DNA of 64,000 nucleotides. It comes from a virus. Each line of letters begins with the position of its first letter. The first letter of the stretch is position 1. The notes beneath the pieces were generated by a model. That model had not been told where the DNA came from and searched no databases. It saw only the letters and a list, made by a program, of their open reading frames with translations. Shown here one piece after another: positions 9,197 through 18,784 of this stretch. Position numbers and translations under genes: made by a program. The DNA is taken from IMG/VR virus record IMGVR_UViG_3300027754_004582, positions 1 to 64,000 of that record; one strand, written 5' to 3'.

Positions 9197-10104
9197 TAGC
9201 TAGTTATTGATGTGAAATTTTTACTGAAATCAATATTATTACCTCTACCTTGTCTAACCTCGTAAAGTAATGCATTAAATTGGTCTCTAATTTCGTATAA
9301 GTTGTATTGTTTGTATATGTTATTTTGACTATCGTAAATTGTGTAAATACCGTCATCAATAGACTTAGTCTGATTACCGTAAAGAGCAATTGCAAGAGAT
9401 GAAATGTCATACTCAACCATTTCAATTTCAATAGTAACTGGATTAAAGAAAGTATTTGTAATTATAATATCTTGGTCAGGTTGTCCTATAAAAGGTGTTG
9501 CGTTTGGTTTGTTTGTTGGTGATGATGATGGTGATAAAGTTAAAAACAATAAGTTTGAATTTCCATCAACGTATCTATATCTTATCGCCTTTTGAGAAGT
9601 ATTAACTTCATTAGTAACAACTGGCTCACAAAAGAAACATGAAGTAACAACTCTAAAGAAATTAGGTATTTTAGAACCATCAGGATTTAAATATTCTATT
9701 CTAAATCCAACTAAACCTTGAGAGACAAACTTATTAATATATTGTGTAGGTACATTAGCAAGATTTATTACGATTCCTTTTACATTTGGTAAAGCGCTTA
9801 AAACACCACAATCAGTTATAGTTGTTCTAATTTGAACAGGTCTCATATAAAGAGTGTATATTCCTAAGGCATTAAACTGACTTGCAGGTAAGGTTAAGTT
9901 ATATAATCCACCCAAAACTTCAACTCCCGCATTACCCCCTGTTTCGCTATTATTGAAATAAGGTCTTAATATTGTTTGGGCGTCTAATTTAGTTAAGACA
10001 AAAGAATCGGTAACGTCTCTTGTTGCCGTATAATTCATGATTATTTCAACATCTTGTGGTGAAACATCTGATGGTCTTATTGTACCGTATGAACCTATTG
10101 CCAT
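9196..10104 (-). CDS. Unknown virion-cluster protein (302 aa)
   Basis: Begins MAIGSYGTIRPSDVSPQD. Mixed alpha/beta composition with a stretch of beta-type alternation (YTLYMRPVQIRTTITD) and one CFFCEP Cys pair near residue 157. No signal peptide or membrane segment is seen. No family is recognised. It starts the downstream part of the fibre cluster with its own TATTTATA motif 15 bases upstream, and is coupled by TAATG to the 1001-aa gpI-like protein, so the two may work together at the baseplate edge. Confidence 0.75.
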   Translation of the reverse strand: MAIGSYGTIRPSDVSPQDVEIIMNYTATRDVTDSFVLTKLDAQTILRPYFNNSETGGNAGVEVLGGLYNLTLPASQFNALGIYTLYMRPVQIRTTITDCGVLSALPNVKGIVINLANVPTQYINKFVSQGLVGFRIEYLNPDGSKIPNFFRVVTSCFFCEPVVTNEVNTSQKAIRYRYVDGNSNLLFLTLSPSSSPTNKPNATPFIGQPDQDIIITNTFFNPVTIEIEMVEYDISSLAIALYGNQTKSIDDGIYTIYDSQNNIYKQYNLYEIRDQFNALLYEVRQGRGNNIDFSKNFTSITS

Positions 10105-10119
10105 TTGTTTTTATTTTTT

Positions 10120-10127
10120 TATAAATA
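10120..10127 (-). promoter_or_regulatory. TATTTATA upstream motif
   Basis: Coding-strand TATTTATA lies 15 bases before the 302-aa gene, in a 41-base spacer that otherwise holds only A/T tracts. Confidence 0.5.
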
Positions 10128-10145
10128 GTTTAGTTATTTTTTTCA

Positions 10146-11237
10146 TTAACTCATTTTTTTATCAACCACATTAAAAAATCCATATCCGTAGTTAATTAAA
10201 TCTCCAAGGTTATCTACTTCTCCAAGTCTTTGAACTCTTTCGTACGCACTGTTTTTTCCTCTTTCCACAAAGACATTTGTTTGAATTTCTGGTTGACCCA
10301 CAACCTTTAATAAAACTTCATCTTTAGTTATTGGAACCGCAGTTAAATTATATTCAGTAAGTCCCGATGATTGTTGGAAATAAATGCTAGTACCATCAAT
10401 ATAATCATAGTAATCTGTTCCATTAATTGTATAGGCAGTATAAACAAGATTTATATCCGAAATGGCTCCCCATATTTGTCCGTTACTAATAACTGGTACA
10501 CCAACTTGATATTGTGGTGTTCCGTATAAGGCAAGTTCAGTAATTCTTGATTTGGTTAACCCTGAAACAACAAAAGGAACGGAAACATAATTGAATGATT
10601 CTTGTGGTACCACTTCGTTAACCGCATCACCTGAGAAGATATAATTGTAAGAAATTGGTGTTCCAACCCAATTACCCTGAGAAGGAGCAAAAAACGCTTC
10701 TCCTTGTGGATTGTAATCAATCACATTCGCATAAGGTGTTGTTATTGTTTTTGAAACTCTTGTAACACCCCAAGGATTAACTTGCTCCATACTTATTGTG
10801 TATTGAACATCGGCAACAGGGTATGTGTGAACTATTGAATTAGGTGCGTAACTTGTAATAATTTGTTTAGGTGAACCATCTCCCCAATCAATTGTATATT
10901 TTGATAATTCTAAAAACTTTTGAAATTCATTTGAAGTATTATAAACATAATATGTGTATGGACTACCAGTTGTTGCCGAAAATATGAAATTAGCAACAAC
11001 GTCTTTTTGTAAAATTGCACCATCAAATTGTGAATAATAACCGACATCAACCGCACTTTGTCTTAATAAAATAGGAAAAGACAATTGAGTCATTAATGAT
11101 GTACCACCAGTACCTGCACTAACCACTTGGGTCATTGCAGAATAAACCCCTACAGGTGTTCCACTATAATCAACAACTGATAAATCACTAATTATGTTTT
11201 CAGGTGATACAACTATCTTATAATAATCTTGACTCAT
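10146..11237 (-). CDS. PKD-domain structural protein
   Basis: 363 aa. Around residues 105-170 there is a PKD-type beta-sandwich signature: YTIDWGDGSP, then HTYPVADVQYTISM. WGDG and HTYP are hallmark PKD elements. The flanking regions are unrecognised. PKD domains are extracellular protein- or carbohydrate-binding modules, here probably exposed on the baseplate periphery or a fibre. Stop and start are coupled to the 281-aa gene upstream (TAATG). The next gene downstream starts after a motif-bearing spacer. Confidence 0.8.
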   Translation of the reverse strand: MSQDYYKIVVSPENIISDLSVVDYSGTPVGVYSAMTQVVSAGTGGTSLMTQLSFPILLRQSAVDVGYYSQFDGAILQKDVVANFIFSATTGSPYTYYVYNTSNEFQKFLELSKYTIDWGDGSPKQIITSYAPNSIVHTYPVADVQYTISMEQVNPWGVTRVSKTITTPYANVIDYNPQGEAFFAPSQGNWVGTPISYNYIFSGDAVNEVVPQESFNYVSVPFVVSGLTKSRITELALYGTPQYQVGVPVISNGQIWGAISDINLVYTAYTINGTDYYDYIDGTSIYFQQSSGLTEYNLTAVPITKDEVLLKVVGQPEIQTNVFVERGKNSAYERVQRLGEVDNLGDLINYGYGFFNVVDKKMS

Positions 11238-12082
11238 TATTGTGGTGGGTTTACGTATTCAAACCATTTTATGGGTATGTTTGTCCCTAATCTTTGATTT
11301 CTTGTATTAAAAATCTGATAAGTTTGTGTTGGATAATCTAACTTAACAGTATAATAGAAGTACTCAATGTTATCAAAGTTATACTTGGCTTGTCCAATAC
11401 CTGGAATGTCTGATTGTGGACCATTTGTGAAATCTAACGGGTCAACACCATTACCCGTCATCATCTTTGTGAACTGACCTGTTTTAGCATTGAAGAATTT
11501 TGCTGACATATAAAATGTGTCTATTGCCAAAAACTCAACACTTTTCAACCAATAAATGAAAAACCCTTCTTTATCTCCAATGTAATCCAATACAAACTTT
11601 GGTTTTTTAATAGACACTTGAGTTCTTTGCATTTGAGTGTCCATTGTTAATCCTTGTTGTGTTGGAATAATGATTGTTATATAGTTCTTCTGTTTTTTGT
11701 CATCGGGACTATCATATAAATCTAACTTGAAGAATGAATTAGAAAAATTATTTGAATAGTAATATATCTCTTGTGGTGTAAATCCTTCAGAAATATAGTT
11801 TATTCTCCAATTTGTAATGTCGTCTAAAGAGCCTCCAGAATAAAAATAAAATTCATAATTAACTTGTGTTGCATCGGTTGTTCCTGTTGCTGGAGCATGT
11901 GAAAATCTTGACACTTCAAAATCACGTCCAACACCAATTACCTCACTTATAACGTTAGCTTCATATTCATCTATGGCCATGTCCAAACCAAGGTAGTCCC
12001 AAGTAAGTTGTATTGGAATATTAATTTGTTTTGCGTCTGGAACGATTCCTTGTTTAATTACAAAATTATTCACACCTATCAA
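11237..12082 (-). CDS. Unknown baseplate-cluster protein (281 aa)
   Basis: Begins MIGVNNFVIKQGIVPD if TTG at 12082 is used. A GTG three codons later (12073) is an alternative; there is no early ATG. Beta-rich with aromatic strands (YEFYFYSGGS, FFIYWLKSVEFLAI). No membrane segment and no recognised family. It overlaps the 564-aa gene by 17 bases and the PKD gene by one base, so all three are probably co-translated. It could hold one of the wedge-periphery positions that follow gp7 in T4, but I see no sequence proof. Confidence 0.65.
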   Translation of the reverse strand: MIGVNNFVIKQGIVPDAKQINIPIQLTWDYLGLDMAIDEYEANVISEVIGVGRDFEVSRFSHAPATGTTDATQVNYEFYFYSGGSLDDITNWRINYISEGFTPQEIYYYSNNFSNSFFKLDLYDSPDDKKQKNYITIIIPTQQGLTMDTQMQRTQVSIKKPKFVLDYIGDKEGFFIYWLKSVEFLAIDTFYMSAKFFNAKTGQFTKMMTGNGVDPLDFTNGPQSDIPGIGQAKYNFDNIEYFYYTVKLDYPTQTYQIFNTRNQRLGTNIPIKWFEYVNPPQ

Positions 12083-13760
12083 TTAATGGTTTTATCTCTC
12101 CGTTAACTCCTTGAATACGTAAATTTTGATTTGTTCCTTCAGGAATTAAACGAAAAACTATATCGGCAAATGGATACTGAGATTTATTCAAATACGGATA
12201 ATCAACACCTCTACCCAAATTATCTATGAATCCATAAGTATATAAATCTCTCCATCTAAATTGTTGGTCTGACGATGAAAAGAAAGACCAACTTGGCACT
12301 TGTTCTACAAATTCAACATCACCCGTCTCAACATAATCAGAGAAAACTCTAATAGTCATTGGGTTATGCGATTTATAGTAAAATCCTGGTGTGTTTGTGC
12401 TGTAGTTATTTGTTGTTTGAAATACGTTTTGATTGTATTTTATCTTTTGATAATAATGTGAAGCGACTCTTTCTGCCTGTTCGTAATCGTTCCACTCACA
12501 AAAATCACCATCAATAACATCATCAGCTTTCAAATTAAGGTTATAATAAAAAGTTTTAGTTACACCACTTGTCTTTGTATATCCTGAAACAGGGATAGTC
12601 GTATTTGAATTTGTATTATTTAAATCCCACCATGTGTTTGCGGATTTTGTAATATTAAACTCCCATCCTTGTTTAAGTCCAATATTATTATTTGGCTGAT
12701 TAAAATATCCCGAATATCCTTTGAAGATTGCTGTTAAAAATATTTCACTTATAGGTCTTTTTTGATTGTCTTTCAAATTACTAAAATCCAAATCATATGC
12801 CGATGTCATATCATAAGCATTACTACTTGTTTTTTGTGAAATTCTTGAAACCTTGTTAGGTGTTATAGAACTATATTCAAATTTTCTGTCTTCATTAAAA
12901 ACATTTTTTTCAAATGCCGCCTTTGTAACAATTAAATCATCAACATTTGTAAGAACCTTATTTTCTCTCACATAATATTTTGATTTAGTTTCCATGTTGT
13001 CAGGGTTAATAACTCTTTTAAATGTTCCAGTCACACCATTATTAAACGTAGTACCAGTGTATCCTATATTCATAACATTAAAAATATATTCTTCACTACC
13101 AAAATTACCATTACCCAATCTATACACTTGGAAGATATTTGAGTTTCTATAACTTAAAGATAATTCAACATATTCTCCTTCAGTGAGTCCGTGAGATGCA
13201 ACACATTCAAATCTTATCACACCACTTCCATTATTTGTAGAATTTGTTATTGTAAACGGAATACCATCTTTAGCAACCCAATTAATATTATTACCTGTTT
13301 CAGAATAGTATGTTAATTTTTTCTCATAATTGTTATTATAAGCGTATGTTAAATAGAAATTCCAATTATATGTGTATGCACTTTTAGATTTATAATTAAT
13401 ATGTTGGTCATCAACAGGAGGTCTTAAAATATCAAATTCATAGTATTGTGGAAATCCTCTCCATATTGAACTTGTCATTGAACTTATTGAATTAACATAA
13501 AATAAATTATATTGAAATGGTAAGTAATCTGTTGTTCCTGAATAAGTGTTACCGTAAAGATATGTCACTTTAAATGTTGGCCTATAAACATCTGTCGCCT
13601 GTCTTTCGTCATCATAAACTTGCGCTAAACTTAAAGTTTGACTTCTATCATATTCAGTTATTTCTTGACTTGTTTGGTCTAAAGAAATAGAAATTTTCTC
13701 ATCAACAAAAGACGCTGACTTATATAAAAAATTACTCGGTATTATCGTATACTTATTCAC
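12066..13760 (-). CDS. Unknown baseplate-cluster protein (564 aa)
   Basis: Starts with GTG at 13760 (MNKYTIIPSNFLYK), inside the end of the 1645-aa gene. Strongly enriched in Tyr, Asn, Ser and Thr, with repeated strand-like segments typical of fibre or baseplate-periphery proteins. No Cys cluster, enzyme motif or hydrophobic helix is visible. The eight-base overlap upstream and 17-base overlap downstream place it in the same coupled operon. Confidence 0.7.
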   Translation of the reverse strand: MNKYTIIPSNFLYKSASFVDEKISISLDQTSQEITEYDRSQTLSLAQVYDDERQATDVYRPTFKVTYLYGNTYSGTTDYLPFQYNLFYVNSISSMTSSIWRGFPQYYEFDILRPPVDDQHINYKSKSAYTYNWNFYLTYAYNNNYEKKLTYYSETGNNINWVAKDGIPFTITNSTNNGSGVIRFECVASHGLTEGEYVELSLSYRNSNIFQVYRLGNGNFGSEEYIFNVMNIGYTGTTFNNGVTGTFKRVINPDNMETKSKYYVRENKVLTNVDDLIVTKAAFEKNVFNEDRKFEYSSITPNKVSRISQKTSSNAYDMTSAYDLDFSNLKDNQKRPISEIFLTAIFKGYSGYFNQPNNNIGLKQGWEFNITKSANTWWDLNNTNSNTTIPVSGYTKTSGVTKTFYYNLNLKADDVIDGDFCEWNDYEQAERVASHYYQKIKYNQNVFQTTNNYSTNTPGFYYKSHNPMTIRVFSDYVETGDVEFVEQVPSWSFFSSSDQQFRWRDLYTYGFIDNLGRGVDYPYLNKSQYPFADIVFRLIPEGTNQNLRIQGVNGEIKPLIDRCE

Positions 13761-16700
13761 TTACTGAGTATTTTGTTTTGAATTTATCAAGGGAACTTTC
13801 TCCTTTTATAACACCAAAATAGAAATGGAATGGTGCTCCCACAATAAAACGTGAAGATGCCGCTCCTGTTTCAGAATAATTCCCATTAGAGTTTACACTA
13901 AAAATATAACCTCTCTTGTAAGTATCATTACTTGTATTAGGGTCAGCCGCTGGCGCTGAAAGACTTTGAAAATAATTGGTTAATCTATCTAAAGATTGAT
14001 ACGACTTACCTTGTACAATATCAACATAATCTGTTGCCCAATTATTAAGTTCAGTACCAAAAATCGGTGTTCTTGTTTTTATTTCCCATTGATAAAATGG
14101 AACAATTTGTGATTTAATACCATACGGATATGGGTAATATCCAGCATTATTTTCAGGTCTAAAATCAATTCTTCCTGGTGTTAAAAAATCTTTAGATTGT
14201 AAGTCTTGGGTTGTAGAGGAAAACCAAACTTCAATAACAGGTTTTGCCGCAGTTCCTGCAACTTCTACTGGTCCTGTTTGTCCAATAATAAATTGATAGT
14301 ATTGTGGCGAAAATTTAATAACACCAAATTCAGAATTTATTGAAATTAATTGAGCCAAATCAGCATCAATTCTTAGTTGAGGTCTACTAAACAACTGATT
14401 TATTCCACTATCTCCTCCTCCTATAATTCTTTGTAAAAAAGATTCTTCAGTAATTCTTGAAATCACAAATAAATTTATTAAATCTGATGGGTCGGAATAT
14501 GAAGTTGAATTAAGTTGTTGCATCACATATGCTGCAGTATCTCCTTGTCCTAATATAACTTCATTATAAAAACTATCTTTGAACCCCAAATTCATAATTG
14601 TGGTTGGTGATAATAAATTCAATTTATTAATATGTCCTGGTTGGTCGGCTAGTTTACCAACAAACTTATTTGTAAATTCATTATACGGGCTACTTCTATA
14701 ATAAAAATTATTAGTGTTTTTATCAAAATAAATTAAGTCTTTACAAAACAAAGGAGCCTCTGGTTTATTTTGTTTATCAAAATAGGTATCAACTTGGATT
14801 GGGTACATATATAATCCGCCATTAATCCAGTTATTAACAAAAGATTGTGATAACACTCCTTGGCACAAAGCATAGAAAAATCTCCATCTAAATGCCCATT
14901 CATTAAAGTTTTTTATATCTTTAGGAATATCCAGTAAAGGTCTTCTCAAAAATTGATAACAACCGTTAATAACCGCGTCTTTGTCCGCACAAGTAGAATT
15001 AACTTGAAAATCAGTTCCTATACCCTCATAACAACCTAAACTAACAATATTTTTACATGTACTTAATGTGTCAAAAACATTTTGAGATGCATATTGGTCT
15101 TCAATGTCTTGAGTTGAAATCGTTGCTCCACCCGAATAATTTGTCCCCTGTATAGTGACACCATCGTCAGTTATTACATAAACCGCAAATCCTAAATTTT
15201 GTTGTAATAATGATGGGTTATAATCCCAACTTTTACCATCTAAAACATCCGAGGATGGAAGTCTATCTGTTCTCATAACATTTTTAGTACTCGTACTAAT
15301 ACTCATTGGATTAGCGGTAAGACTAGGTAAAAGAACATTACTGAAATAAGTAAGTTTTGTTGTTGAAAAAATATTACTTCCGTCAACATAATAATAAGCC
15401 CCTCCTGATAAATCTTCTGACGTTTCATATTTGGCTGGTTCGTTGAGTCCACTTGTCCATGAATCGTTACCTGTTGACGTTACTAAACAATTCACGCCAT
15501 TCACATTTGCAACATCACTAAACTGTGGTGCATTTAATGCATCATAACTACCATAAAATCCAACAACACCTGTTGTAAATGCTGACCATGATTGACCAGG
15601 TACACTCGAACCATCTATTCCTCCTTTGAAAAAATGTGAAGGGTAAAAAATGTTATCTTGTGAACTAAAACTTTGTACTGAAATTGTACTATTTGGTAAT
15701 TTTTGTATTGGTATATTCAATCTTGTATTTGCAGTAATTGTCAAATCATCTTCATTTGCTAACCCAAATAGTTTTCCTAAACCATACTTATTAGTATACG
15801 TTGGTGAATATGGGTCAACTCCTCTTTGTAAGATTAAAATATATTTTTCTGAAAATGATTCAAATAAATCCGAGATTTTATATTCAGGTGAGTTGTATGT
15901 TGTTACAGTTGCTCCTGAAGTTTCAGTATAAATTACGACTGTTTCAGAGTTCATTACATTTGGTAAAAATCCACTGGATGTTGTATCCCATACTTTTGAG
16001 GCCTCTGTGACAGTAAGGCCAGTTAATACTTGAAAATATTCAACGTCTGATGGATAAAGATAATTGGATAACGTAGAGCCTGTACTTAATACATAACTAA
16101 CCGATAAATTACTTAATTGGTTGTTTGGGTCACAATATTCAACATTGTATGTTGATACTCCAGGATTTAATGGTGTTCCACTAATACCTCTAACATATGC
16201 CCCTGTACTTCCTGTATATTTGGCATTAACATCTCTTGTAATTATGGGGTTAACAAATGTCAAAAGGGAACCTGAGTCTAATGGAGCATCATAAATTAAT
16301 ACTAAAGTATTATCATAGTGTTTCGTTGAATTCATATCAAACGAAACACTTATACGATTAAGTCCACTGAAATATTTTTGTCTTAAATTAAAGTTATTAA
16401 TTCTTTCTCCAAATGGTATATAATTTGAATAACTATAAAATGAATCTCCATTCAACAACGTTGATTCTGAAGATTTCATAACTTTATATATTTGATTATT
16501 ATTATTAGTTGTACTGTTAGTACCAATAGCATTGGAAAAAGAAAATGCAACCGATGGTGTGTTATCATCAACAAAACCTAATTGTTTAACGGGTTCTTCT
16601 AAGTTATTATAATATAAAGATTGATTGGAAAACTGACTTAACAAAGAACTTAGTGATGAACTTGAATTTTCTGGGTCAACTTCAGATGTACCACAATCAC

Positions 16701-18690
16701 AAGAAGTACAATCAGGATAAGTTAATACAGGTAATGTAAAACCTTTGATAGGCTGTCCTTTTACTAAATTAAAGATTAAATTGAATCCAATTAAAGCGAG
16801 ACCTATTGCCACAGCAGTCAAAGCGTCTTTGATACCAGTAGCAAGAAAAGCGTATGCAGATACTTGAGCAGTAATCGCTAAGGCTGTAAAGAAAGGTGCC
16901 AATCCAATTGTAAATAAACCAGCTACGGCTACAGCTGCCGCTGCGTACATTGTTGCAACCTCTGTTTGTGCCTTTCCGTATTGAATAAAGTTTTTAATTG
17001 AAAGGAATATATAATATCCAATTAAAATCCCCAATAAAGCCTGAAACCATGGTTTAAACTTAACTAATAGATTCCAAACAAATGCAACGACATGTACCAC
17101 TATTAATAAAGGAATTGATATAATCTGTAGTATTTGCATTAAAATTGAAAAAAGAAAAAACAAAAGATTAAAGTTTTTAAACCCGTCATTTGTTGGGAAC
17201 TTGTTAACTGTACTTTCGCATGCATTATCGTCAATCTCTTTTATTCCAAGGAATCTTCCTCTTCCCACTCCTTTCTTGTATTCATCAATTAAATTGGATA
17301 CAGTATAAACTCTATTAAACTTGAACTCATAGAAAGTATCTTGACAATCAATTATTTCATTCAGTTTTTGTATTTTTTCACTACTCGTAAAACCTGTACT
17401 ACCACCTGGAACATATCCATTCCAATCTAAACCAAAATAATAAGAACTAGCTAATAAATTTTTTCGTCTTACATCAACTGTATTTGTATTTGGGTCAACA
17501 CCTGAGCCCGCCCAACCATATTCTCTAACGTTTGGAACGAGAAAATAAGCTCTTCTAGTTTGTTCGGTTAAACTTGCGGGCTGTTGCCATTTAACTTTAA
17601 ATCTATATTTTGCCTTGGTTGGTATACCAACTGCAGGGTCATTAGATAATGTTTTTTCACCAAACTCATTGGTTACATAATAGTCCAAATTCATTGGTAA
17701 TTCTGTTAACCACGCTCCACTACCATCAATAATGTTTCCAGCCTGTTCTAATTGATATAGTTCCAATATTGGATTACCGTTTGAATCTTGTTGTATTGTT
17801 TGTCTAATTGCCAATATTTGACCTGGCGATGTGGTAAGTCCACATAGATTACCCATATTATCTCTGGGTTTACAATCTCTTTTCAATCTAAAATTGTCTG
17901 CAGATGAAAATATTGAACCCATAAAAACTGATGTTGGTTCAATATTAATATTTGCATCATCCCTTAAATCAAAATCAAGTCGGTTGACTGCAATTTGGCA
18001 CAAATCAGGGTCTCCCCATAATGGAGAAACTTCAACAATTTTTACAAGGTTTACAATTTGAGGCAATGAATTTAAATCACTTGATGTTCTAAATCTACCA
18101 CCAGCAACTTGAGCCTCAGTTGCTAACCCCATTCTTATTAAGTCTTGAGGTGTTAAAGAAAACTCTCCTATATCTGACAAGTCAACATCCATGACAATTG
18201 TTTGAGCCCCTAATGGAGCACCCATAATCATGTAATCACCACTGTCATTTGTTTTTGCCGTGAATTTATAATACTTGTCATATAGTTCTACAGCGGTAGA
18301 ACCTGTTAAAGAATCCGCTCTTGATGGTAATGTACCTGTAGCTGCGTGTGTTGAATATGATTTTTCGTACGGTAAAAGGTTATATCTATACCCGTCCTCA
18401 TTCTTATCTGTTGGCGATTTGTATGGGTAAATTGATGAAATAACTGGATTAGATTCATCAACACTTTCAATTGGGATGAACACAGAAACTCTAGCATTTG
18501 GAATACCAAAACCATTGTTTGCAGTTACTCTTCCAACCAAAACTCCGTAGTTTGCACAATTTCTTGTATAGATGTCAGCCTGTTGAATTTTTAAAGATAG
18601 AATCTCCAAGAATTCAAAGTCTTGTTCTAAATCTACGTTAATTGCTTTATTAACACCAAGTTCAGTTCTTATTCTGTAAGATTGACCCAT
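13753..18690 (-). CDS. Giant baseplate-cluster protein with internal membrane-helix block
   Basis: 1645 aa from the ATG at 18690 (MGQSYRIRTELG); a TTG one codon earlier is unnecessary. Residues about 45-165 look like a carboxypeptidase-regulatory/transthyretin-like fold (GVLVGRVTANNGFGIPNARV ... TNDSGDYMIMG). Residues about 500-645 contain several long hydrophobic stretches (for example NLLFFLFSILMQILQIISI and AAAAVAVAGLFTIGLAPFF) with Lys-containing loops, so perhaps four to six helices. These are followed by a Cys cluster, CTSCDC. The remaining 980 residues are beta-rich and hydrophilic. The gene directly follows gp6 and holds the position of T4 gp7, but similarity to gp7 is not evident. 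A membrane block inside a virion protein could act at cell-envelope penetration. Confidence 0.75.
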   Translation of the reverse strand: MGQSYRIRTELGVNKAINVDLEQDFEFLEILSLKIQQADIYTRNCANYGVLVGRVTANNGFGIPNARVSVFIPIESVDESNPVISSIYPYKSPTDKNEDGYRYNLLPYEKSYSTHAATGTLPSRADSLTGSTAVELYDKYYKFTAKTNDSGDYMIMGAPLGAQTIVMDVDLSDIGEFSLTPQDLIRMGLATEAQVAGGRFRTSSDLNSLPQIVNLVKIVEVSPLWGDPDLCQIAVNRLDFDLRDDANINIEPTSVFMGSIFSSADNFRLKRDCKPRDNMGNLCGLTTSPGQILAIRQTIQQDSNGNPILELYQLEQAGNIIDGSGAWLTELPMNLDYYVTNEFGEKTLSNDPAVGIPTKAKYRFKVKWQQPASLTEQTRRAYFLVPNVREYGWAGSGVDPNTNTVDVRRKNLLASSYYFGLDWNGYVPGGSTGFTSSEKIQKLNEIIDCQDTFYEFKFNRVYTVSNLIDEYKKGVGRGRFLGIKEIDDNACESTVNKFPTNDGFKNFNLLFFLFSILMQILQIISIPLLIVVHVVAFVWNLLVKFKPWFQALLGILIGYYIFLSIKNFIQYGKAQTEVATMYAAAAVAVAGLFTIGLAPFFTALAITAQVSAYAFLATGIKDALTAVAIGLALIGFNLIFNLVKGQPIKGFTLPVLTYPDCTSCDCGTSEVDPENSSSSLSSLLSQFSNQSLYYNNLEEPVKQLGFVDDNTPSVAFSFSNAIGTNSTTNNNNQIYKVMKSSESTLLNGDSFYSYSNYIPFGERINNFNLRQKYFSGLNRISVSFDMNSTKHYDNTLVLIYDAPLDSGSLLTFVNPIITRDVNAKYTGSTGAYVRGISGTPLNPGVSTYNVEYCDPNNQLSNLSVSYVLSTGSTLSNYLYPSDVEYFQVLTGLTVTEASKVWDTTSSGFLPNVMNSETVVIYTETSGATVTTYNSPEYKISDLFESFSEKYILILQRGVDPYSPTYTNKYGLGKLFGLANEDDLTITANTRLNIPIQKLPNSTISVQSFSSQDNIFYPSHFFKGGIDGSSVPGQSWSAFTTGVVGFYGSYDALNAPQFSDVANVNGVNCLVTSTGNDSWTSGLNEPAKYETSEDLSGGAYYYVDGSNIFSTTKLTYFSNVLLPSLTANPMSISTSTKNVMRTDRLPSSDVLDGKSWDYNPSLLQQNLGFAVYVITDDGVTIQGTNYSGGATISTQDIEDQYASQNVFDTLSTCKNIVSLGCYEGIGTDFQVNSTCADKDAVINGCYQFLRRPLLDIPKDIKNFNEWAFRWRFFYALCQGVLSQSFVNNWINGGLYMYPIQVDTYFDKQNKPEAPLFCKDLIYFDKNTNNFYYRSSPYNEFTNKFVGKLADQPGHINKLNLLSPTTIMNLGFKDSFYNEVILGQGDTAAYVMQQLNSTSYSDPSDLINLFVISRITEESFLQRIIGGGDSGINQLFSRPQLRIDADLAQLISINSEFGVIKFSPQYYQFIIGQTGPVEVAGTAAKPVIEVWFSSTTQDLQSKDFLTPGRIDFRPENNAGYYPYPYGIKSQIVPFYQWEIKTRTPIFGTELNNWATDYVDIVQGKSYQSLDRLTNYFQSLSAPAADPNTSNDTYKRGYIFSVNSNGNYSETGAASSRFIVGAPFHFYFGVIKGESSLDKFKTKYSVSE

Positions 18691-18703
18691 CAATACCTTT
18701 TCT

Positions 18704-18711
18704 TATAAATA
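18704..18711 (-). promoter_or_regulatory. TATTTATA upstream motif
   Basis: Coding-strand TATTTATA lies 13 bases before the ATG of the 1645-aa gene. This supports the ATG at 18690 rather than the earlier TTG. Confidence 0.5.
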
Positions 18712-18784
18712 GTTTATGTGTTATTTTTAAAGGTGCACACATACACAATTAAAGTATAAGTCAAATGAATAATAAATAAATGTG

